Source: Martinezella miluonensis (lineage in GTDB: Bacteria; Pseudomonadota; Alphaproteobacteria; Rhizobiales; Rhizobiaceae). Taken from it: a stretch of 64,000 nucleotides of DNA. This document shows, piece by piece, positions 25,372-33,005 of this stretch. Each line of letters begins with the position of its first letter. The first letter of the stretch is position 1. The position numbers and the translations under genes were made by a program. A model generated the notes under the pieces. The model ran no database searches and was not told where the DNA came from. It saw nothing but the letters and a program-made list of their open reading frames with translations. Location of the stretch: NCBI RefSeq assembly GCF_900094545.1, contig NZ_FMAH01000002.1, forward strand, positions 186,001 through 250,000, given 5' to 3'.

Positions 25372-27396
25372 TCAGGCCGATGCCTGCCACCGGCGACGTT
25401 CTGGCTGCCTGACGGCAATCGGATGCTTGAGCGGCGGTGCCGGCCGGCCGATATGGTATCCCTGGACCGCGTCGATGCCAAAGGATTTGACCAGATCGAG
25501 CTGCTCTTCGTTTTCGACGCCCTCGACCAGGATGCGATGGCCGCGATTGCGCACCAGGCCGATAATGTCCTCAAGAAGGATCTTAGCGCCCTCGCTGCTC
25601 GCGGCATCGTGAAGGAACGACTTATCGATCTTCACGGTCTCGAATTCCATCAGGCGAAGCCAGGACAGCCCAGCAAATCCGGTTCCGAAATCGTCCAGCC
25701 AGAATTTGATGCCCAGCCTCTTCAGATCCTGAATGCTGTCGAGGACGTCCGGCCGGATCTCCATATCAACGCCTTCGGTAATCTCGAAGGCGATCCTGTG
25801 CCCCGAAATGCCTGTTTCAGCCAGGATGGCGGCGACCTGCGCCGCAAAGCCGGGCGCCCGCAGCTGGATCGGAGAGACATTGACGCTGACCGTTTCGACG
25901 ATATTGCGGGAGAGCAGCTCGCAGCACGCCCGTCTGATCGCCCAGTAGCCGAGTTCTATGATGGCGCCGGTGCGCTCCGCTATCGGAATGAACATGGCGG
26001 GCGACGCACTCGACCCGTCGAGCAATTGCAAGCGCATCAAGGCTTCGTAGGCGCCGATCTCTCCGGTGTCGAGATATTGGATCGGCTGATAGACGAGCGA
26101 GACGAGGTTCTGCTGAATGGCGATCTTCAGAATGGCCGCGACATTCTCGCTCGCATCGCCGCCGGGCAATTCGTTCGGATCGAATATTCTTGCGCAATTC
26201 CGGCCGCTGGCCTTCGCTGAATAGAGCGCGCGGTCGGCTTCATTGATGACGTTTTCGAGCTTGGTGCCGGCCACGTCTCTGGTAATGGTCGCGCCGACGC
26301 TCACGGTGACGTGCTGGAAACCATCAAGCCGCTGCGCATGGACGATATCGAGAGCTTCGATCCCCTGGCAGATGGCATCCGCCAGAGCCAGAGCATCCGC
26401 GCCGCGGTCGAGATCGAGAATGACGATGAACTCTTCGCCGCCATACCGTCCTACCGTCGCACCCAAGGGAACCACGATATCGGACAAGGCGTTGGCGACA
26501 GTGACCAGACAATGGTCACCTTCCTGGTGCCCATAATAGTCATTGTATTTTTTGAAGAAATCGACGTCGACAAGCAGCACCGCAAATGCCACTCCGTCCT
26601 GGCGCCAGCGCTCCCAGAACTGCTTCAGACGGATATCGGCGGCTCTTCGATTTTCCATCCCCGTGAGAGAGTCCGTGATCGACAGACGCAGGAGAGCCTC
26701 ACCGCGCTCTGCTGCCTGGCGCTGCTGCAGCTCGGCTTCCCTGGCATTAAGAAAGACGTTGAAGCGCTCCTTGTTCAGTTTCCAGTTCACATAGGACGTG
26801 AAAACAAAGCAGCAGAGATAGAAAGTCGTGAAAGCCAGGCAGTAGGCGGGGCTGTAGTGAAACTCGGCAAGCGACAGCAAGAAGGAGGCGAAGATCAGCC
26901 CGGACGAGGCGATTGCCAGGCCGAATTCGAGACTGAAGAACAGATTGACGCCCATCATGAAGATCGCGCCGAAAGCGGCATAATAGGAAAATGCCTCGGC
27001 ATTGCTGGTCTGCAGAGCCGGCACCAGCCACACGACATATCCCAAGACCACCGCGGTGGCGCATGTGGCTTCAAGCTCCCCCGCGGGACGCTTGCGCGCA
27101 AACTGGATTTCGAGAACCAGAAGCGAAGTGAGCCCGATCATGAAGCGCGCCGGAATCGTCACCTGCGAGACGTCGGGAATGAAGACCAGGTCCGTTACCA
27201 GGAAAAGGATATAGACGGGCACGGCAAGCCACAGGCCGCTGCGTGCCACGGCACGGCGCGCCTCGTTGCTGTAGTCTTTATAAAGAGCGCGAAGTCCGAT
27301 GGCGCCGCTTGTCGGGCGTGCCTTTTCCCGGCCAGGATCGCTTCCTCTCGACAGTCGACGCATGTTCACCATTACCCGAGTTAGCCGAGACGTCAT
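25372..27396 (-). CDS. Membrane GGDEF-EAL cyclic-di-GMP enzyme
   Basis: About 674 aa. Residues about 50-205 form five or six membrane segments and are followed by a short coiled linker. The GGDEF domain (SITDSLTGMENRR, GRYGGEEF at about 319-323) is active-type and lacks an R-x-x-D inhibitory site. The EAL domain (about 428-660) keeps E in Y-E-A-L-M-R, FEITE, DDFGTGFAGLS, K in VKIDKSFL, EGVE and QGYHIGRP, so phosphodiesterase activity also looks possible. ATG 27396 is used; a GTG 6 bases upstream is in frame. It is divergent from a methyltransferase gene. The 3' end abuts an IS630 remnant, and the last residues (PERRRWQASA) may be altered by that insertion. Confidence 0.88.
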   Translation of the reverse strand: MTSRLTRVMVNMRRLSRGSDPGREKARPTSGAIGLRALYKDYSNEARRAVARSGLWLAVPVYILFLVTDLVFIPDVSQVTIPARFMIGLTSLLVLEIQFARKRPAGELEATCATAVVLGYVVWLVPALQTSNAEAFSYYAAFGAIFMMGVNLFFSLEFGLAIASSGLIFASFLLSLAEFHYSPAYCLAFTTFYLCCFVFTSYVNWKLNKERFNVFLNAREAELQQRQAAERGEALLRLSITDSLTGMENRRAADIRLKQFWERWRQDGVAFAVLLVDVDFFKKYNDYYGHQEGDHCLVTVANALSDIVVPLGATVGRYGGEEFIVILDLDRGADALALADAICQGIEALDIVHAQRLDGFQHVTVSVGATITRDVAGTKLENVINEADRALYSAKASGRNCARIFDPNELPGGDASENVAAILKIAIQQNLVSLVYQPIQYLDTGEIGAYEALMRLQLLDGSSASPAMFIPIAERTGAIIELGYWAIRRACCELLSRNIVETVSVNVSPIQLRAPGFAAQVAAILAETGISGHRIAFEITEGVDMEIRPDVLDSIQDLKRLGIKFWLDDFGTGFAGLSWLRLMEFETVKIDKSFLHDAASSEGAKILLEDIIGLVRNRGHRILVEGVENEEQLDLVKSFGIDAVQGYHIGRPAPPLKHPIAVRQPERRRWQASA

Positions 27397-27568
27397 GTCC
27401 ACCGCAGTTAGCTTTGCGTCGCTCTATCGAACAAATTGCTTGCTTTACCGGGCTGCTACTTTGGTTCGTTTGATAGCGACAGCGTTGCAGCAGTGACATT
27501 AACAAAACCATAGCGCTCACATTTTATGTGCGATATGGTTTTTATAGTCTTCACGGAATCATTTAAAA

Positions 27569-28600
27569 TTGAAACAATTCCAAACTGCTCTCGACGGCTA
27601 CAGCCTTGTGACCGCGCAATCGATCTCGAAACATACGAAATCGGCGGTTAGCAAATTTTCGAACGAACAGATCAAGGAGGGCGAGGCCGAACTCGCCCTC
27701 GTTCTCTCCCTGGCACAGCAGGCGTTCGAAGCGAATGCCCCTGTTCAAGACATCATGAAAGCCCTGACCGAGCGGCTGCAGACACTGAAGAACAAGACGA
27801 CTCCCATGACCTGGGCACATCTCGCCTCCTTGGCGCAGGTGCATCCGGTCTCGTCTTTCCTGCTTCAGGATCCCCTGACCCGTTGGTCCTTCGAGAAGCC
27901 GCGCGGCTATAGCGGCGACGCCCAACTGCTGGATTTTATTTACGAACATCCGGCAGTTGACGTTCAGGTCAAGGCGGCTTCGCCACTCGGTGCCGAGATC
28001 TACGACTTCACCCGCAGAGCGGCATCAGCAGTCGCCGTACGCGAAAGACGTACTCTCCTTGCCGCGCATGTCGACGCGGTCGCCGACGAGAAGGAGAACG
28101 CGGAAGTACTGGCGATCGCCGCCGGGCATCTTCGCGAAGCGGAGCGTTCCAACGCTCTCAAGAGCAGCAAGCTCAAGCGCTGGGTCGCACTGGACCAGGA
28201 CCCTATCAGCGTTGGAACCGTCAGCTCTGCCTTCCACGGGACCTGCATCGAAGCGGTCAATGGGTCGGTTCGTACCATTCTCGGACGAGCGCAGAAGCTT
28301 GGGACGTTCGATTTCATCTATGCAGCCGGCCTTTACGACTACCTGGCCGAAAGCGTTGCCGTGAAGCTGACGGAGCGCTGCCTGCAGATGCTGAAGCCGG
28401 GCGGCAAGTTCCTTCTGGCGAATTTTGCACAGGATATCGGCGTAGAAGGCTACATGGAAACCTTCATGAATTGGCCGCTGATATGGCGAACGGACAGGGA
28501 TGTCCAATCGATCATCGACAAGGTCAAGCACCCGATTGCCGATAGCGCCGTTACACGCGGCGAAAACGGCGGCGTCATCTACGCGGTGTTGACCGTGTAG
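27569..28600 (+). CDS. SAM-dependent methyltransferase, PhcB-like family
   Basis: 343 aa. The N-terminal half is helical (KFSNEQIKEGEAELALVLSLAQQ). The motif KPRGYSGDAQLLDFIY is characteristic of a branch often annotated as extracellular-factor (3-hydroxypalmitate methyl ester) biosynthesis proteins. The methyltransferase part contains WVALDQDPISVGTV (acidic SAM contact), FDFIYAAGLYDYL and MLKPGGKFLLANF. The start is probably the TTG at 27569, since no ATG occurs near the N-terminus. It overlaps the convergent DedA gene by 26 bases. Production of a fatty-acid methyl ester signal is possible but inferred only from family resemblance. Confidence 0.7.
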   Translation: MKQFQTALDGYSLVTAQSISKHTKSAVSKFSNEQIKEGEAELALVLSLAQQAFEANAPVQDIMKALTERLQTLKNKTTPMTWAHLASLAQVHPVSSFLLQDPLTRWSFEKPRGYSGDAQLLDFIYEHPAVDVQVKAASPLGAEIYDFTRRAASAVAVRERRTLLAAHVDAVADEKENAEVLAIAAGHLREAERSNALKSSKLKRWVALDQDPISVGTVSSAFHGTCIEAVNGSVRTILGRAQKLGTFDFIYAAGLYDYLAESVAVKLTERCLQMLKPGGKFLLANFAQDIGVEGYMETFMNWPLIWRTDRDVQSIIDKVKHPIADSAVTRGENGGVIYAVLTV

Positions 28601-29243
28601 TGCATCGGATCGTCACGGCCGACCGGGCCGCATTGCGGCCTGGCCGGCAGACGCGGAACACCGTGAACAACAAAGGATAGGCCAGCATGATGGCGGCAAA
28701 GGCCGCAGGTAGAGCTATGTCCTGATCGAACATGTGCTTGCGCAGCATATAGCCAGATATCAGATACGGCGTATTCCAGAGAGCCGCACCGAAGAAGGTC
28801 GCGATGGCGAAGCCTTTTGCAGGTACGGCAAGCACCCCTGCGGGAAAGGCGATATAGGCTCTTGCAAACGGTATGATCTGGCTGACGAAGGTCACGGTAA
28901 ACCCACGATAGTGATAACCGTCCTTCAGTCGCCAATACCATTCGCTGCCGATGCCGAGACGCTTGCCGACCCGCATGGCAAGAAAATCACCGCGTTCGGG
29001 GCCGAACCATCGACCCAACATATACCAAAACAGCGAACCTGCCGTTGATCCCGTGGCTGTGATGGCGACCACCCACGGCAGATCGCTCGCATCCGACGCG
29101 CCGAACATACCAAGCACGATGAGCATGCCGCCCGAGGGTATGATGGGTATAAGCTTTTCCACTGCGGTACAGAGGAGAAGGCCAGCCAGACCCCATGCGG
29201 CCAGGACAGGCAGAGTGCTGAGGAGATCGGATTGATCGATCAT
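28575..29243 (-). CDS. DedA-family inner-membrane protein
   Basis: 222 aa with five or six hydrophobic segments of the DedA/SNARE-associated family, members of which act as lipid scramblases or transporters. Typical elements are EKLIPIIPSGGMLIVLG near the start, GRWFGPERGDFLA, and SQIIPFARAYIAFPAGVLAVP. ATG 29243 overlaps the stop of the upstream methyltransferase gene by four bases (ATGA), so the two are translationally coupled. The C-terminal tail runs 26 bases into the convergent gene at 27569-28600. Confidence 0.85.
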   Translation of the reverse strand: MIDQSDLLSTLPVLAAWGLAGLLLCTAVEKLIPIIPSGGMLIVLGMFGASDASDLPWVVAITATGSTAGSLFWYMLGRWFGPERGDFLAMRVGKRLGIGSEWYWRLKDGYHYRGFTVTFVSQIIPFARAYIAFPAGVLAVPAKGFAIATFFGAALWNTPYLISGYMLRKHMFDQDIALPAAFAAIMLAYPLLFTVFRVCRPGRNAARSAVTIRCTTRSTPRR

Positions 29244-29830
29244 GCCTTGGCCACCAGCAACTTCGGCGGCTTTCGCTTGACAATCTTGTAGACCCGGGCT
29301 GGCGGAAAGTTGCGCAGCACACGTCCATGCAGCGTCGCCTTGAAGCCGAAGCGATCGAGGAGCCGATGCGGCACCGGACAGCGAAGCCCGTAGGTGAACT
29401 GGTAGAGCGCGCCGCCTTCGCGCAGTCGCGACAGGGCTCCGTCGAGAATGGCAACGACCGCTCTCGGCGACATGTTCAAGAGCGGCAGGCCGCTGATCGC
29501 ACAGCCAAATGGAAGATCTTCGGGCGAGATATGCGTATCGAGCCTCGCGGCATTGGCGCATAGAACGCGCGCATGAGGAAAGCGCCGTTGAAGCATATCG
29601 GCGAAGTCGGAACTGAACTCCACTAGCGTCAGGTCGCTCTCGCGGACGCCGCGGGCAAGCAGTGCCTCGGTGAAGACGCCCGTTCCGGGGCCGAGTTCGA
29701 GAACGGCGCCAGCCGCGGGGTCCACCTCATTCGTGATGAGATCCGCCAGCATCGCGCCGGATGGCGCTATTGCGCCCACCATCCGGGGATTGGAGAAGAG
29801 AGTTCGAATAAATAATGACGTATTGGACAT
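29240..29830 (-). CDS. Phospholipid N-methyltransferase-like protein (PmtA type)
   Basis: 196-aa class I methyltransferase. The SAM loop is AGAVLELGPGTGVFTEALL with an acidic end to the next strand (LTLVEFSSDFADML). Later come FGCAISGLPLLNMSPRAV and LYQFTYGLRCPVPHRLLDRFGF. The order of SAM motifs, G-L-P-L-L and the Q-F-T-Y-G stretch matches the rhizobial phospholipid N-methyltransferase group, which converts phosphatidylethanolamine to its methylated forms. RNA adenine dimethyltransferase-like members are an alternative. It is upstream of and coupled to a DedA gene and downstream of a two-component system whose promoter carries the same 23-bp element as this gene's. Confidence 0.75.
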   Translation of the reverse strand: MSNTSLFIRTLFSNPRMVGAIAPSGAMLADLITNEVDPAAGAVLELGPGTGVFTEALLARGVRESDLTLVEFSSDFADMLQRRFPHARVLCANAARLDTHISPEDLPFGCAISGLPLLNMSPRAVVAILDGALSRLREGGALYQFTYGLRCPVPHRLLDRFGFKATLHGRVLRNFPPARVYKIVKRKPPKLLVAKA

Positions 29831-29893
29831 GAGTTCCCGTCCCTGCGGTCCTGGAGCTTCGGCGATTTCACCCGCCTCTCCTAGCCTCGCGCC

Positions 29894-29916
29894 GATTGCA
29901 GGAACATTGCATCCCC
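29894..29916 (-). promoter_or_regulatory. 23-bp element before the methyltransferase-dedA operon
   Basis: On the plus strand GATTGCAGGAA is followed by CATTGCATCCCC: two ATTGC half-sites 11 bases apart, the spacing used by OmpR-type regulators. It matches the element at 32000-32022 in 18 of 23 positions. It lies 64 bases upstream of the methyltransferase start. Confidence 0.6.
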
Positions 29917-29931
29917 AGCGGGAACGTCGTT

Positions 29932-31287
29932 CTATCCGGCCAAAGGGAAACTCAATCTGAAGGCCGCGCCGCCAGTCGGCCCCTCCAACACCTGAACCTG
30001 TCCGCCATGAAGCCGGGCAATTTCCTGAACGAGGTTGAGGCCAAGGCCGAACCCCTTGCCGTAGCCGGAAAGCCGGTGAAACGGCTCGAAGATGCGCCCT
30101 CGCTGCTCGGCCGGAATGCCTTTGCCCTCGTCCGTCACGGTGATGCCCGTTGCCCGGCCGACATGCACCGTAATGCTGCCTTGCCGGCCGCCATGCTGGA
30201 TCGCGTTCTGCACCAGATTGGCAACGGCGCGCTCGAGTGCGACGCGATCGCCGATGATCTCGACGGTATCCTCATCTGCCTGGAAACAAGGTTCGTAATT
30301 GGCGGCGATGGCCAGCGGCGCCAGTTCGGAAACGACGTGACGCGCGACATCGACGAGATTGACCGGAGCAGGCTCGAAACGATGATTGAGGCGCTGCAGA
30401 TCGAGGAACTGTTCCGCCAGCGTCGCAAGCCGCACGGTATCCTCGAAGATCCTCTCCTTCAGCGGCCCGGAAGGTAGGCCATCGAGGCGGGCTTGCAGGA
30501 TCGCGACGGGCGTGCGCCACTCGTGCGCGAGGTGGGCAAACAGGCGCTTCTGTCGCTCATGGCCCTCATCCAACCGGCTGAGCGCGTCATTGACGGCTTC
30601 GACGAGCGGCAAGATTTCCTGGGGGACATCCTCGACCGGCAGCCGCGTCCCCTGTCGATCGATGTCGATCTGCCCGGCGCGGGCGACGGCGGAATCGAGC
30701 GAGGAAAAGGCCCGGCGAACCACCATCGGTGCCGCAACCATGGTCGCGACCGCTGTCACGGCGAGCAGCGGCAGGAGGGTACTGAAAAACACAAGACTGG
30801 TCGCAGCCATCACCCGAGACGGCGAAACACTGCCGTCAACCCCGGTCAGAACCTGCACCTCGCCGATGGGGGATCCAACCCATTGAAGCCGCGCGGCGGG
30901 CACGGCATTTCCGCCGAGATTGCTGCCGAAGCGAGCCTGGCCGATGCCGTCGAGAGCGCGGCCCATGCCTGCATAGGCCTGCGGCACGGCACCCTCGGCA
31001 ATCGTCGCGCCACTGCGGTCCCTCACGACAAACCAGAGACCCGGCAGCTCGGTGCGGCGCGCCGCCAGCATGGGTGTCTCTTTGATGGCAAGTGCGCCGT
31101 CCTTGTCTCGCTCAATCGACTGCGCGATCGCGTCGATGGTTTCGTCTTCCGGCTGAAGCGAGATGACGCTTCCAGTCATCCAGAGGGCCGCAATGATCAG
31201 GAGCGCAAGTATGCTCAGAAAAACCGCCTGCAGGGAGGCAAGCTGCCGCACCAGGCGCCAGCGCAATGAAGGCTGGCTTGCACTCAT
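29932..31287 (-). CDS. Sensor histidine kinase
   Basis: 451 aa. Two membrane helices (about 20-45 and 162-190) bracket a sensor domain of about 115 residues exposed to the periplasm. A HAMP-like linker follows, then a dimerisation box AHLAHEWRTPVAIL with H255, and ATPase boxes NLVQNAIQHG (N), DEGKGIP (G1) and GKGFGLGLNLV (G2). The usual H-E-L-R-T-P is H-E-W-R-T-P here. The start overlaps the response-regulator stop by four bases. Partner of the response regulator at 31284-31958. The stimulus is unknown. Confidence 0.9.
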   Translation of the reverse strand: MSASQPSLRWRLVRQLASLQAVFLSILALLIIAALWMTGSVISLQPEDETIDAIAQSIERDKDGALAIKETPMLAARRTELPGLWFVVRDRSGATIAEGAVPQAYAGMGRALDGIGQARFGSNLGGNAVPAARLQWVGSPIGEVQVLTGVDGSVSPSRVMAATSLVFFSTLLPLLAVTAVATMVAAPMVVRRAFSSLDSAVARAGQIDIDRQGTRLPVEDVPQEILPLVEAVNDALSRLDEGHERQKRLFAHLAHEWRTPVAILQARLDGLPSGPLKERIFEDTVRLATLAEQFLDLQRLNHRFEPAPVNLVDVARHVVSELAPLAIAANYEPCFQADEDTVEIIGDRVALERAVANLVQNAIQHGGRQGSITVHVGRATGITVTDEGKGIPAEQRGRIFEPFHRLSGYGKGFGLGLNLVQEIARLHGGQVQVLEGPTGGAAFRLSFPLAG

Positions 31288-31958
31288 GAGGTCGGCTTCA
31301 TGAGGTAGCCGATGCCGCGCACCGGATGGATTTCGAGGCCGGCATCGACGGAAACAAGCTTCCGGCGGAGGCGGGAGATATGTGCATCGAGGGTATTCGA
31401 CTGGATATCGTCATCAAAGCCGTAAACGGCCTCTTCGAGCATGTGCCGCTGAACCGTGCGGCCGATCCGGCGGGCCAGTGTTTCGAACACCAGCAGTTCC
31501 CGACGCGGCAAATCGAGCCGGCAGCCGTTCACCTGCGCTTCCCGGCCATCGAAATCGTAGGATACTCGGCCGAAATTGACCGCGTCGACACGGACATCGC
31601 CCGGCCGGCGCATGACGGCGCGCAGGCGCGCGAGAAGCTCCTCGACGGCGAAAGGCTTGACGAGATAATCATCGGCCCCGGAGTCAAGGCCGTCTATGCG
31701 GTCGTCGAGTTCACCACGGGCGGTCAACACGATGACGGGTGCGCTCACGCCATTTGATCGAAGCTTGGGAATGAGCGACAGGCCGTCACCATCGGGAACT
31801 TGCCGGTCGAGCAGGATGACATCGTAGACGACGACCATTGCCGCCTCTTCGGCATCGGCAAGCGTCGTCATGTGGTCCACGAGAGCATCGCGTGTGCGCA
31901 GCGCGCTACAAAGCGCGGAAGCCATTTCCGGCTCGTCCTCAAGCAGCAGAATTCGCAA
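31284..31958 (-). CDS. OmpR-family response regulator
   Basis: 224 aa. The receiver domain starts RILLLEDEPEM, with the phospho-acceptor in VILLDRQVPDGDG and K in DDYLVKPFAVEELL. The winged-helix DNA-binding domain follows (LDLPRRELLVFETLARRIGR, DIQSNTLDAHISRLRRKL, VRGIGYLM). The start is probably TTG 31958, with AAAGGGG 5 bases upstream; ATG 31994 or GTG 31964 are alternatives. It is first in the regulator-kinase operon. A tandem ATTGC element 41 bases upstream, repeated before the next operon, suggests autoregulation plus control of the methyltransferase-dedA genes. Confidence 0.9.
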   Translation of the reverse strand: MRILLLEDEPEMASALCSALRTRDALVDHMTTLADAEEAAMVVVYDVILLDRQVPDGDGLSLIPKLRSNGVSAPVIVLTARGELDDRIDGLDSGADDYLVKPFAVEELLARLRAVMRRPGDVRVDAVNFGRVSYDFDGREAQVNGCRLDLPRRELLVFETLARRIGRTVQRHMLEEAVYGFDDDIQSNTLDAHISRLRRKLVSVDAGLEIHPVRGIGYLMKPTS

Positions 31959-31999
31959 TGTCACCCCTTTGCGCAAAGAATGTTCGAATTGCATAGGCT

Positions 32000-32022
32000 C
32001 ATTGCGAGAACATTGCGACCCC
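32000..32022 (-). promoter_or_regulatory. 23-bp tandem ATTGC element before the response-regulator gene
   Basis: CATTGCGAGAA is followed by CATTGCGACCCC: direct repeats with an 11-base period, one helical turn, as OmpR-type regulators prefer. 18 of 23 bases match the element at 29894-29916. The rest of the 31959-32316 gap has a hairpin (32114-32144, arms ACAGGGG and CCCCTGT) that could end the DUF1127 transcript, and no gene. Confidence 0.6.
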
Positions 32023-32316
32023 GATTTTACCCCGCTCATGCCGCCGTCGCTGAAGTGGAACGCCGATGACGATCGGGCAGGCAATCTCAATGATAACTAG
32101 GGTTGGCGGCTCAACAGGGGAAGGCAGCGATTACCCTCCCCTGTCTGGGTTGCGGCAGGATGATTTTCAAGCGTAAGCCACGGCACACGCAGTCGCTTGG
32201 CTGCGCGCCGCAGATCACGCTCTCGGCTCCCTCGAACCGTCAGCCAAAGGCCATTTCCAAACCGGCCTTCCCAGCCGGCCGAATGCCATGAAGCACTCAT
32301 TCGCATTGGTTCTATC

Positions 32317-32559
32317 CTAATCGAAGCGGCGCAGATGCGGTGGCATGAAATAAGGCGAGCGCGAACTGCTCTGCCGCTCGGGAAGGCCGATATCGCGAAG
32401 CTGGTAATCCGATAGCTCAGCGACCTGCTTGCGCGTCTGCCGCTGCCTCCAGATGACAAACAGCAAGGCGCGCGCAGTCCTCCACGCACCGAATTTCTGG
32501 TATAGTTCATCGACCGTTGCTGTTAAACTATCAGCAACCAATAATTGTGAAGACGTCAT
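32317..32559 (-). CDS. DUF1127 small protein
   Basis: 80-aa protein whose C-terminal half (WRQRQTRKQVAELSDYQLRDIGL) is a DUF1127 domain, common in rhizobia. Short DUF1127 proteins have been linked to RNA turnover and phosphate or carbon metabolism; this longer type is less studied. ATG 32559 has AGGAAAAG upstream. An in-frame ATG 18 bases further upstream is less likely. Confidence 0.8.
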   Translation of the reverse strand: MTSSQLLVADSLTATVDELYQKFGAWRTARALLFVIWRQRQTRKQVAELSDYQLRDIGLPERQSSSRSPYFMPPHLRRFD

Positions 32560-33005
32560 TATCTTTTCCTGGCGCAATCAAGCAACCAGGTCCTCTTGAA
32601 GCTCGACCGGCCTCAGGAGCTGATACGTCGGCGACGCATCAAATTATTCCCGCAGCAAGTCATATGGGTTTAATGGAAAAGCGCCTAAGTGGCGGCAGAT
32701 AAAGCGTTTTGGGGCTTTAGCTAAAGATACGTCGCGAATTCGGTGCTGCACACACCATATTCATCGAGATCATTCCGCCAGAGGCGTTGTTATGCATTCG
32801 TGGATGTTGCATTGCACGCCTCCTCTGTTTGATTGCGGACGTGCAGATAATACGCGAGATCCGAGGATCGGCAACCCCACAATTTCGAATTGCAGTTATC
32901 TCACTGCCATGTGTTGCACTGACGCAACAGCAAGCGTCCCATTGCGAGATCGCGCTGGCGCGCGAAACCTCACCCTTGGAGAGGCCACCCAGTATTGAGA
33001 TTTGA
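32560..33005. other. 446-bp intergenic region, nothing recognised
   Basis: Lower in GC than its surroundings. Short frames on both strands (for example 32717-33064 minus, 32787-33005 plus) show no domain, poor starts and mutual overlap. It probably holds the DUF1127 promoter. No repeat or RNA gene was recognised. Confidence 0.35.
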
